NCBI GenBank assembly: GCA_951640165.1
Contig: OX621253.1
Location: 26,011,469-26,075,468 of the forward strand
Direction of reading: 5' to 3'
DNA from: Pseudoips prasinana
Taxonomy: Eukaryota > Arthropoda > Insecta > Lepidoptera > Nolidae
Length of the DNA stretch: 64,000 nt
Part shown: positions 22,669-32,430 of the stretch, piece by piece
How the letters are laid out: every line of letters begins with the position of its first letter
Position numbering within the stretch: position 1 is the first letter of the stretch
The notes under the pieces: generated by a model
Seen by the model: the letters and a program-made list of their open reading frames with translations, nothing else
Database searches by the model: none
Told to the model about the DNA's origin: nothing
Position numbers and translations under genes: made by a program

Positions 22669-25600
22669 TTATAAGTGTACCAGTTTTTGTCTTTCCAGTA
22701 AGTATACCTTAAATTGTGTTCTAAATGAGTTCACTGTACACAGCATACGAAGACTTGGAGGAAGAAGAACGTTCCAAACATTACTAGCGGCAACTCGGAA
22801 ACTTCCCCTAAACGCTGTGGTTCTGTGCTTTGGAGTAGACAGAAGGTAAGATGAGGCCCTGGTTGTATATGAATTATGGTCGCGAGACCACGATAATTTT
22901 TTAAATAGATAGTCAGGTTTACCTGTTGCCACAATGCCAAAAAGCAATGTAGCATAATGTAGCTTTCTTCGGTCTGACATTTTCATCATATTCCCACTGT
23001 TTAAGTAAGGAGTTATGTGTGATCGGGAAGGAACATTAAAGCAAAATCTGGCACAGGCGTTTTGTACCCTTTGTATGAGTCTCTCAGTGCGGGCAAGCAA
23101 GCAGGTCCCATACACAGTGTCAGCATAGTTAAGGCGTGATAGAATCAGAGATTCGCATAACATTATTCGCATATCTACACTTATGTATGGGCGAACCCGA
23201 TACAGTAACTTGAGCCGGTAAAAGCAGTTTTGTACGGCTTGTACAATGTGAGTTTCAAACTGCAAAAGACCATCGAAAATCACTCCTAGGTTCCGAGCTT
23301 CTGGTACCCGCTCAATGGGGCATCCCCCTATTTTTATATCAAGAAGATTCTGCTCCACCTGCCTTATTAAGTTTTTAGAACCCATTATCAAATATTTTGA
23401 TTTTGTGGGGTTAAGTACCAGGGAGTTGACTTTAGCCCATTCTGCAACCCTGTCTAAATCACTTTTAATGTTTTTTACAGACTCCTGGAAATCGGAAGGC
23501 TTAAAAGAGAGGTATAGCTGCAGATCATCAGCATATAAATGATATTTACAGTTTGTAATGACCTTGGTGACATCAGCTATATACACACATCAACACAATC
23601 TAGGGATATTGAACATTTCATTGATTATCTAGAAAACTATAAACATTTTGTTATGACTGTAAATGGAAGAATTAAAGATAATTTCATGGCCGATATTTAA
23701 ACATTAACAACACGATGCGATTTTGTTTTTCTAATTAATAAAAGTCTTAAATTAATTAAGCCATAAAAAATTACTGAGTGAACAAAAACATTTTATTCTT
23801 ATAAAATTATTCAATCGAATTAAATGAATAAAAATCTTACCAAATCTGATAATCAGTAATCGGTATTTCCTCCTCTAACATTAATCACACAGCGGCAACG
23901 ATTTTCCATACTTAAAATTAAGGTGTCAATGTCTTGCTGGGGTATGCAGTCCCAAGTTCTTTTTAAATGTTCGAAAAGTTGTTCTTCTGTTGTCAAGTTG
24001 GGCGGAAAATCCCTCAATGCTCTTCGCTGTAACATGTCCCAGGCGTGTTCAATTGGGTTTAAGTCTGGCGACTGTGGAGGCCAATCTAATACCTGAACAT
24101 CGTGTTCTCGAAGGGCGGCCCTCACCAGCCGCGCTGTATGGGAAGGTGCATTGTCATGCATGAGCTGAAATTCTTGCCCCGTTAGGGCCCTGAGCGGGAC
24201 AATGACACGTTCTACTACCTCCTCACGGTATCTATGGGCAGTCATGCTGCCCTGAATCCAAATGAGTTGGGTTCGTCCGCCGATTCGTATTCCTGCCCAC
24301 ACCATAATTGTCCCGCCTTGGTAAGAGTGGACCTCCTGTGGATGTCGGAGACGGCTGACCCTGCCTGGAGTTCTCCAAACGCGTGTTCGTCTCGAATCTG
24401 GATGAAATCCATAGCGGGACTCATCAGTGAACAGCACCAATGACCATTGTTGATCACTCCATGTCAAATGTTCTTGAGCCCATAAAAGTCGCCTACCGCG
24501 ATTGCCACGTCGCAGCGCTGGGACTCGTAGCGGTCTGCGAGCATGAAGACCAACTTCATGCAGCCTCCTTCGCACGGTTTGGTCGCTCACCAGCAGCTGC
24601 TGACCCTCCTGGAGCCTTTGCACTAGTTGCATCGCTGTGATATTGGGTAGTCTTCTGGCGGTCATTTGGAGAAATCGATCCTGTCTCTGAGTGGTAACAC
24701 GATATCTACCTGTGTGCCGTTCTGCCACATCTCCAGTAGCGCGATAACGTGACCACAGCCTGGATACCACATTTTGGCTTGTGCCCAGAGACTCAGCAAC
24801 GACGCGTTGAATAGCACCGTTTTGTAACATGCCAACTGCCCGTAACATTTCATCTCGACTCAAATGATGGCGTGGCATGACGCTAAAAAGCTTACACAAC
24901 CAATTGAGAAAAGAAAATAAAACAATTTATCAGGTTTTCTTCAATTAACACGCAAAAAAAATTTTAATGCAACTTCTTGAAATTAGATACAACTCAAGAT
25001 TGCGCTGTGCTTTGCGTGTTTTCATTTGTTTCTCATTTTAATTTTTAAATTTTGAATAAAGAATAGACAAGGTTTAAATCTGTAAATAAACTTTTTAAGG
25101 AAACTAAATAGGTTTTAAACAATAAAGCCATGTTTGATTTCAAAATAACGTATCCCTAGACTTTGTTGATGTGTGTATGTTATAAATAGTAATGGCCCTA
25201 GAATCGAACCCTGAGGTACTCCCCTCGTGACACGACTGAAAGAAGATGATATCTCACTACCGTTACGATCATTTCTAAGCCTCACAAGTTGATATCGGCC
25301 ATCAAGGTAGCTGTGAAACCATTTGACTGCTTCTGCGGAGCACCCATAATATGATAGTTTGGACAATAACAAAGGTATATTTATACATTCAAAAGCACGA
25401 GAGAAATCCAGTAGAGTGAGTATGGTCCCCATGCTGTGGTCTCTAGCCTCTAGCAAATCATCAACAACATCAATCAGGGCTGTGGCAGTGGAATGACCTT
25501 TCCGGAATCCTGATTGTTTTGAAGGCAAGATATTGAACTGCTCAAGATATTTAGTCAGCTGGTCACATACCACCCGCTCCAAGATTTTAGACAGACAAGG

Positions 25601-27124
25601 CAGTAGACTTATGGGCCGTAGATCACTTGGACCCATGGGGCTGTGTTTTTTGGGGATTGGCTTAACAATGGCGATTTTCCATATATCTGGGAATACTGAT
25701 GTTGACAAGGATTTATGTATGATACAGGTAACTGTTGCAAGAGTATTTGGTAGTGTCAGCCTTAGCATCTCCAGCGATATGTCATCATACCCTAATGCAT
25801 TGGATTTAAGATTGTGAATAATTTTTAAAACTTGCCCCTCGCACACAGGTTGTAGCTTGAAACTACCAGATCCAAATCTGTTGTATTCGAAGTAAGTTAG
25901 TTGTGATATTGTCACATAGTTACTGCCAGGTATTTCCAAAAATAATTTATTTAAATTATCAGGATTGTTACAATTTTGAGGTAATTCAGAGTGTTGGGTT
26001 TTATTTTTTATAGAGATAGTTCTTTTAAGATTTTTCCATAATTTTTTGGGTGTTTTTATATTATTATTAATGTGATATTTGTAATAAGCAGCCTTTTCAC
26101 GCTCAATGGCAGCTCTTACTTCATATTTTAGCTGCTTATAAAGATTGATGTGAGCATCCAACTTGGTTGTTTTAGATTTGTTGTGATATCTATCACGTGT
26201 TTGCATCATATCCTTTATTGTACTGGTAATCCAGGGATAAAATCTTTCTTTAATTAGTATACTTTTTTGTGGAGCATGTAGGTAAAAAAGAGCTTTTATA
26301 TATTTGTTAAGTGTTTCAACCATAATATTGACATGTTCCAATTCCTGGATAGAGTGCCAGTGTATTTTAGCCAAATCCTGTTCGAAAATGTCAAGGACAA
26401 TGTCATTTAATGGTCGATAAATGACCCGGTGGGGAACAGGTTTTTCCATCCTAAAATGAAACAGGGCAGAGACCACCGCGTGTTGGCCAAGTTCTGGTAT
26501 ATGTGTTACTGTAACTCCGCTCGTACGAGCATCTGTACAAATCAAATCTATTTGTGTCTCGCTATGATCTGTAAAGTGTGTTGGTTCAGACACTATGTTT
26601 ATTAAATTACTACCCCGCAGGAAACAGTCAAATAGCCTAGTTTTAATATCGGTATTAATGAGTATGTTTATATTAAAGTCACCTAATAAAATAATTTTAT
26701 CTACACAAGGAAATGAAGTGATAGAGTCGGTTATGGCATCAAAAAACACATTTACATCAAGCCAAGGCGGCCGATATGCAGTCCCTATAACAATGCATTG
26801 GGAGTTGACTTTCATTCGGAGCCACATCTGCTCCACGGAGGGCGCAGGTGGGTGTTGGGCAAAGGTTACACGTACTCCTTTGCGAATATAAAACCCTATA
26901 CCGCCACCACGACCGCGTCTCATATTCAGTGGCCGAGGTATGTGACGGAGTCTGTAATTGGGGACATTGGGGGCACGTCCCTCCTCGCCGTCCCTTAGCC
27001 AAGTTTCATTTATTGCCATTAAGTCTACATCCAAGTTACCCATAGCCAGAATGAATTCTTCATGCTTGGTTCCAAGAGACCCTGCATTGAATAACCCAAC
27101 TTTGAGATACGTATTTTTAATCAT
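22669..27124 (-). CDS. Non-LTR retrotransposon ORF2 (EN-RT), split only by a Tc1 insertion
   Basis: 27124-25178 encodes the endonuclease (V-G-L-F-N-A-G-S-L, I-N-E-T-W-L, G-R-G-G-G-I-G-F, T-A-Y-R-P-P-W, G-D-F-N-I-N) and the first RT half (L-R-P-I-S-L-L-P, S-G-F-R-K-G-H-S-T, L-D-F-S-R-A-F, G-V-P-Q-G-S-I-L-G-P). 23581-22669 encodes the rest (Y-H-L-Y-A-D-D-L-Q, R-N-L-G-V-I-F-D and a CR1/jockey-like C-terminus). Removing the Tc1 and one TA restores 954 codons with no stop, reading F-I-T-Y-I-A-D-V. The ORF was therefore intact when Tc1 landed. No ORF1 was found upstream, so the element is either single-ORF or 5'-truncated. Confidence 0.88.
23584..25175 (-). mobile_element. Tc1-like DNA transposon, intact
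   Basis: The element is bounded by TA (23582-23583 and 25176-25177). The TIRs begin CACACATCAACA at both ends and share TCTAGGGATA just inside, differing at two positions over about 25 bp. Length 1592 bp. The single transposase gene is open. It inserted between the RT blocks G-V-P-Q-G-S and Y-A-D-D of the host retrotransposon. Confidence 0.95.
23853..24878 (-). CDS. Tc1-family transposase (DD34E)
   Basis: The frame is open from 24899, but the family-typical start M-P-R-H-H-L-S-R-D-E-M lies at codon 8 (24878), giving 341 aa. The first half has two helix-turn-helix units (paired-like DNA binding; the second starts near T-T-Q-R-Q-D-R-F). The catalytic residues are in F-T-D-E-S-R, H-D-N-A-P-S-H and D-L-N-P-I-E-H. 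The last D and E are separated by 34 residues, the Tc1 signature. No stop or frameshift was seen. It cuts at the TIRs and inserts at TA. It is a plausible active enzyme, with promoter and nuclear import untested. Confidence 0.95.
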   Translation of the reverse strand: MPRHHLSRDEMLRAVGMLQNGAIQRVVAESLGTSQNVVSRLWSRYRATGDVAERHTGRYRVTTQRQDRFLQMTARRLPNITAMQLVQRLQEGQQLLVSDQTVRRRLHEVGLHARRPLRVPALRRGNRGRRLLWAQEHLTWSDQQWSLVLFTDESRYGFHPDSRRTRVWRTPGRVSRLRHPQEVHSYQGGTIMVWAGIRIGGRTQLIWIQGSMTAHRYREEVVERVIVPLRALTGQEFQLMHDNAPSHTARLVRAALREHDVQVLDWPPQSPDLNPIEHAWDMLQRRALRDFPPNLTTEEQLFEHLKRTWDCIPQQDIDTLILSMENRCRCVINVRGGNTDY

Positions 27125-27452
27125 TTTTATAATATAGTAGGTTAGAACAATAGTCCATAAGATACATAATTATGTAGTACATAGAAAAGTAATAGCAATC
27201 TAAAATTCTATTCATACTATGTGTTAGGTGTAAAAATATAATAATTATATAGGAGTATAGATAAAAGTTTGGTGTTCTGTGTATTGATAGGGTATATAAG
27301 GAATCAAAAATAGTAAGATAGAGATGAGTGTGAATGGCTACAAATAAGGCATAACAGACAAGTACTAATAGAAACAATAATGTACACATTTTAAAGCTAA
27401 AGTTGAAACAGAAGAACAGAGAAAGTACAGTTAATAGTGAAAACTTTTAGTG
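27125..27452. other. AT-rich spacer upstream of Transib gene
   Basis: Contains no convincing ORF. It may contain the 5' end of the minus-strand retrotransposon and the promoter of the plus-strand Transib gene. No Transib-type CACWRTG terminal heptamer was found. Confidence 0.3.
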
Positions 27453-29756
27453 ATGGATTTTACTTCTGAAGGTATGTTAAATATTATTTTCTTATTAGAA
27501 TCTTTTAATGCGTTATAAACATTCATAAAGTAGACTATCTCTGAATACTTAAAAAATTACCATGTTTTTCTTTGTTTTCGAACTTATCAGGCTTAGAAAA
27601 GCCATGTATCCTCTTGTATCCACTCTGAATTTTTGATATGTTTTAACTACATGCCTATAGACTATTATGTGACCTATTTTATGTAGCACACTTGAGTACA
27701 ACATTTTTTTTTTCTTTTTTTGTAGAAATGACTTACTCTATTAGTAAAATAGAGTTTTTCGAAGAGTGGCTTAAGCACGAAAAAGACGAAAGAAATGATC
27801 GTCTATTTCAATTTATTTTGTCTAAGTGTGATTTCTCCGATATCACTGAAGAATGTCAAAGGGAAATTAAGATAAAATTAGCCAGCATTTCTTCGAAAAT
27901 TGCAACCAAGTGGGTGTCTTCAGCAAAATCAAAAGAGCGTTTCCTGAATAAGAATAAGTTGTGGCTGAAAGGCGAAAATATAGAATTCTGCTTACGATCG
28001 ACTCAACCACAACCTTCTACTTCATCTGCTGATTTTTGTCGACCCGGAAGATCTAAAAAAGTTTTCGAAGATTCGTCTTTTAAAACTAAGAAACGTAAAG
28101 TTGCTGATCTAGTTGAATCGCGGAGTGTTGGAGAATTAATGACTGCTGCAGAGGTAGCTGCACGGTCCACTGGATATAAAAACGTTGCCAGAGTAATAAA
28201 GGACATTGGCGAAAATCCATCTTCTGCCAGTACATGCCTTCAACAACCAAGTGCTGTGCAAACTGATAGACCGCTAAGTAGTGACGAGGCATTAGCGTAT
28301 TATATTGATTCAAAATCAACAACCCACTCATATAAACAAACTAGGAAGTGGACTATGAAAGTTGGGCATCACGTATTTCCATCATATGATTGCATTGTAA
28401 AATCAAAAAAACTGTGTTATCCTTTAGAGGAGCACATTGATGTTACACAATCTCGAGCAGATATGGAGCTACAAGCCATTTTGAATAAAACAGCAGAGCG
28501 TTTGGTCGAAGCTCAGAGAGAAGTTATCACAAGTGTGCTTCCCAATACATCGTTTACTCTTATTAGTAAATGGGGATGTGACGGAAGTTCGGGTCATAGT
28601 GCTTACAAACAGAGATTTGAGAACAGCGAAGACACTGATGAGTTCCTTTTTGTTTATTCGTTCGTTCCTTTAAGATTAATTGACGAGGGTAACAACATTA
28701 TCTGGCAAAATCCTCGTCCATCATCGACAATGTATTGTCGTCCAATTAAATTTATTTTTGCCAAAGAAACCCCGGAATTGACGAAAATCGAGACAAATAA
28801 GGTTTTGGAACAAATACACAACTTGGAGGCTACATCTTGTGATCTTGGTGGTTCTAAAATTTCTATTAACACAAGCTTCATCTTACTATGACTGATGGAA
28901 AAGTGTGCAACGCTTTGACTGAGACACATTCATCGCAGAAATGCTATATTTGTGGGGCTACTCCCAGAATGATGAATGATGAAGGACAGCATTTTGATAG
29001 CAATCAGGATAATTTTGGCTTTGGTTTGTCAACATTACATGCTTGGATTCGTTCGTTTGAGTGCTTATTACACATTAGTTATAAGTTAGACATTAAGAAA
29101 TGGCAAGCTAGGTTTTCAGAGGAAAAAGCAAGTGTAAAACAAAGATCAGACGAAATCAAACAACGATTCAAGCATCGACGTTTTTTCGGGAATCCCGAAC
29201 TGAGTGCTCAGATCACAGGATTGGATGTTACAATCATCAAACACTTTGAAGTATTGTTAAGGACATTATCTTGTGGCTTCGAGATAAATCTTGTTGAATT
29301 TAAAAAGCTTTGTGACGAGACCAAAAGACTTTATTTAAGCCTTTACTCGTGGTACTACATGCCTGCTACTGTGCATAAATTGCTTATTCACAGTACAGAA
29401 GTGATTAAGACGGCAATAGTTCCAATAGGGCAACTTTCAGAGGAAGCCCAAGAATCAAGAAACAAAGATTGCCGGAGGTTTAGAGAGCACAACACCAGAA
29501 AGTGCTCTCGTCTCGCCACGAATAGAGACTTGCTCAATATGTTGATTTTAACGTCTGATCCTCTGATCAATAGCCTTCGGGAAATACCGAAAAAAAAAAG
29601 AGTAATAGATTGTGCGCGGAGGTCTTAAAGCTCATCGTAGCTCCCACTATAGAGCCTCGACTCCAGTTGCAACCAAGACCTCCACAAACTCAGGAAGACT
29701 ATTTTCAATTGGATTCATCGGATTCTGAATCTGATGATTCTGATATTGAGAATTAG
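27453..29756 (+). pseudogene. Transib transposase (RAG1-like core), spliced, two frameshifts
   Basis: Exon 1 (27453-27471, M-D-F-T-S-E) ends at GAAG/GTATGT. Exon 2 starts after a long pyrimidine tract and TAG at 27726, in phase. The coding region then runs to about 28870, shifts by one base and continues to about 29590 (K-L-H-L-T-M-T-D-G-K-V-C). It shifts again in an A10 run and ends at TAG 29754-29756 with an acidic serine-rich tail. Landmarks are C-D-G-S-S-G-H (first Asp, 28580), W-Q-N-P-R-P-S-S-T and C-R-P-I-K-F, M-T-D-G-K-V-C (second Asp, 28894), C-Y-I-C-G-A-T zinc pair, and S-E-E-A-Q-E..R-N-K-D with the likely Glu. These are Transib/RAG1-core blocks. The two indels disable it unless they are assembly errors. 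Confidence 0.9.
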
Positions 29757-29794
29757 TTTTATTGTAAATAGATTAGTCTAGTGTTAGATTTCGA

Positions 29795-29965
29795 TTTTTT
29801 GTATATTTTTAATGATAGTCTAAGGTTGTATATTTATATTTTTATATTTATATTTAGATTTTTTGTATTTAATACGTTAGTCTAAGGTTGTATATTTACA
29901 TTTGTATACATATTTACGTTTAATTTTTTTGTATTTAATATGTTAGTCTAAGATTGTATATTTAT
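29795..29965. repeat. Imperfect tandem repeat, about 62-66 bp unit
   Basis: The motif AGTCTAAGGTTGTATATTTA starts at 29817 and 29879 and, in diverged form, at 29945. The units are AT-rich and lie in the 3' UTR of the Transib gene. Confidence 0.65.
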
Positions 29966-30130
29966 ATAGAATTAGCGTTGATATTTGCAGCGATTGAGAT
30001 AATTTTATTCTTATTTTTTTTCTGTATTGTAATCGTGTCATCACGAAATAATATATTTATACACCATCTCTATGCATTTTCTTTAAATAAAATATTATGG
30101 TCCCCCGCATCCTTGGTTACTGCTCCACTC

Positions 30131-30285
30131 TCGTGGGTCGCAGCGTGATGATATATAGCCTTCCACCATAAATAGCCTATCTAACATTGAAGTATTTTTT
30201 AAAATCGGCAAAGTACTTCCTGAGATTAGTGCGTTCAAACGAACAAACAAACAGAGTTTTTAGTTTTATAATATTAATATAGGTA
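30131..30285. repeat. Short lepidopteran interspersed repeat, partial
   Basis: The 'aaatagcctatctaacattgaag..' segment ending 'ataatattaatat' matches the pattern of the other copies at 52108, 53744 and (reversed) 35520. It lacks the 'ctagcttttgcccgc' head. Non-coding, non-autonomous repeat common in Lepidoptera. Confidence 0.6.
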
Positions 30286-30294
30286 TATAAATAC

Positions 30295-31015
30295 TTAATT
30301 TATAGATATAGTTCCAAAACCATGAAAAAATATTTTTGTCCACTTGGCTTGTTCTACGCCGGACACTGTGCGGTATATTGAGGATAATTCATTATTTATT
30401 TTTTCGAAATTTGCGTTATAATAACAGTATACATAAATGGGCGCTGGCTTGAGTGTACGCGTGCAAGATAAAATCAACTCTATTTGAATGGAAACTCTAT
30501 TTGATGTTAAAGGGAAAACACTAGTAAGTACGGTGCAAGTAGTGCTACAAAGAATAAGGTCAAGAATTCGATTATTTAAATTATAACTATTATTATACTG
30601 CGCAAGGCCTGAAAACGACATAAATTCTGACAATGACTGCACAGAATTACAATTATTGTTTTTGAGATTCATATTGGAACTATCAGAGATTAACCACTCG
30701 GCATTAGTTACATTAAAGTCTCCAGTTACAAGAAACGTGTAGTTAGGATTATCAACAATAAGCTGCCCACATATTTCAAAAAAGTCTAATAAAGTATCCT
30801 TCCGCTCAGTGTTATTTCATTGTGTGCCACTGTTGATCCTGGCTTACAGGAGTTGCAGTGGTGGGTAAGAGGGAGGAACTAGTCACTATAAAAAAAATAA
30901 TAATAATAAAGTATCCTTATATAAGGGTCCGTGTGGAATATACACGCAACAAATATTAAGCCAATTATTTGTTACATTATTTTGATGCATGTTATGTCTG
31001 ATAATCTTTTTATTT
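30295..31015 (-). pseudogene. Endonuclease-domain fragment of a non-LTR retrotransposon
   Basis: Reading from about 31010: W-L-N-I-C-C-V-Y-I-P-H-G-P, then, after skipping a 102-bp insertion, G-D-F-N-V-T-N-A-E-W-L and L-N-N-R-I-L-D-L-I-L, open to 30295. These are endonuclease blocks (G-D-F-N catalytic Asp/Asn, then the I-L-D-L segment). The S-D-H-block and the whole RT are missing, so the copy is truncated at both ends. Confidence 0.65.
30802..30903. mobile_element. Small insertion (102 bp) with target duplication
   Basis: The insertion is bounded by a 15-bp direct repeat TAATAAAGTATCCTT (30787-30801 and 30904-30918). It ends in A-rich sequence followed by (AAT)n, and it interrupts the endonuclease fragment. 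This is the form of a very short 5'-truncated LINE or a SINE-like insert. The tail makes the exact right border ambiguous by a few bases. Confidence 0.7.
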
Positions 31016-31339
31016 TTTTAATTGTTATTAGCTTTGCGTGAGGTCGCTGCTAACCGCATTACATTTTCTGATTCTTTTCTTTTTTTTAGTTTATCTTTCT
31101 TTCGAATCTGATTTCTTTCGGTTTTTGCCATGTATGCATCACTCATCAATATCGTATAGGAAAGAACTGAGCTGTTCTTAGTGTAAGTTTTTTTGAAAGC
31201 ATGTCCCAAAGAACCTGGTGAATTGAAAACCACGAAAAGGCTTGAGTTTTATTTTTGTAGTACTCTTTCTTTTTTATGGATTCTGATAATAGAAAATTGA
31301 TAATGACATTCTCCACATTGTTTTATAAAACAAACTCGC

Positions 31340-31450
31340 CAACATCTCGACCAAAATTAACCGTCCTATAGGCAGTTCTCTTAAGGACGGCCCCTACACC
31401 ATCTGGGGCAGCTTTTCCGTGACCAGCCTCTGTATAACTCCAAGTCATTT
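31340..31450 (-). pseudogene. C-terminal fragment of a DDE-like 'GHGK' protein
   Basis: The minus strand reads M-T-W-S-Y-T-E-A-G-H-G-K-A-A-P-D-G-V-G and then V-L-K-R-T-A. I associate this block with a large, poorly characterised transposon-encoded family in arthropods. It belongs with the N-terminal and central parts found at 34130-35393 on the same strand. The two halves are separated by an unknown ORF and a reverse transcriptase. Confidence 0.55.
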
Positions 31451-31584
31451 TCATTCATCATTTTTAATTTCCGTGATTATATAAAACATATATTTATTTC
31501 TGTACTGCGACACGGGTAAGTCTAAGAGAAAATGTACTGTCGTAATGAACGGATTGATTTCAACGGCCTGTTTAATCAGCGGAA

Positions 31585-32430
31585 TCAAATGTGCACAAAT
31601 AGCAGCAACTTCATGGCGAACACAATCACTATTGTGCGTACCGCTATCTGTCGTATAGTCCCCAGAGTGATTGGAATGATTTCGGCTGCGTTTTGTAGCA
31701 GATGGTCACGCCATATCACTCCTGGTATGGGATTATTCTCAATAAAGCGTCGTCTGTATCGTTCAGGCGTCGCTGGATTCGCCAGTGCTTCTACTGTTCT
31801 CCTAAGCGATGAAAATAATATATTTTGTGCTTGTGGAATGAATCTTCCACGGTCATCAGTTTCTATTCTGGAAACGGCTGGGATGTAAACCCCTTCATCA
31901 TAACTGATGATGCCTACTGCATTAATTAAACGTTTGATTGGCTCCGGTGCGATTGTTACGGTCTGAGCTACATGTAGCAGATCCGCATTTACTTGGTAGT
32001 TATAAACCAAGTCAGTATCTCGGGCTGGCAAGGGATATGCAGTTTTCAAACTTTGAAGCTTAGCTTCTAAAACTGCTAAAAACACACGGTATTGTGCGTA
32101 TACATTTGGTACCTGTATCTCGTGGTACGTGACTGCAATGAAATTCAGGTGACACAAACCTATTCCTATTCCTCGTGTTCTTATTGACAATGTAATGGCT
32201 TTAAGGTTGTGGTTTTCTCCAATCTTCGCGAGAACGTCTTCACCTGATTTGGCGCCTGGATATAATGTTGACTTTATCATAGCGTCAACTCTTGTAGTAG
32301 TCTTGGCTCCTTCACTTTGTCTTTTTGCCTCGACTCTAGCAGTCTGAAATCCATGCCGGGAGCGTGTCTGGCCTCGTCCTCTCCGCGGTGGACGGGACAC
32401 TCCTCTATTCGGAAGCGGAACGAGTTGCAT
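31585..32430 (-). CDS. Unrecognised 281-codon ORF with basic N-terminus
   Basis: Uninterrupted frame, clearly more GC-rich and codon-regular than its AT-rich surroundings. Residues 10-45 are rich in Arg/Gly/Lys. After that it is a globular-looking protein with few cysteines, ending in a hydrophobic [12 protein letters not shown] stretch. The first about 30 codons overlap the start of the plus-strand reverse transcriptase, so the true start is doubtful and the gene may be 5'-truncated (ATG candidates: 32430 or internal M-I-K-S-T near 32280). I do not recognise the family. A basic leader plus a compact domain would suit a nucleic-acid-binding structural protein, for example from an endogenised RNA virus or an unusual transposon. 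That is speculation. Confidence 0.5.
   Translation of the reverse strand: MQLVPLPNRGVSRPPRRGRGQTRSRHGFQTARVEAKRQSEGAKTTTRVDAMIKSTLYPGAKSGEDVLAKIGENHNLKAITLSIRTRGIGIGLCHLNFIAVTYHEIQVPNVYAQYRVFLAVLEAKLQSLKTAYPLPARDTDLVYNYQVNADLLHVAQTVTIAPEPIKRLINAVGIISYDEGVYIPAVSRIETDDRGRFIPQAQNILFSSLRRTVEALANPATPERYRRRFIENNPIPGVIWRDHLLQNAAEIIPITLGTIRQIAVRTIVIVFAMKLLLFVHI

Noticed and set aside
27117..27389. 90-codon hydrophobic minus-strand frame upstream of the interrupted ORF2
   Set aside because: Low-complexity Leu/Tyr/Ile composition of AT-rich DNA, no ORF1 motifs.
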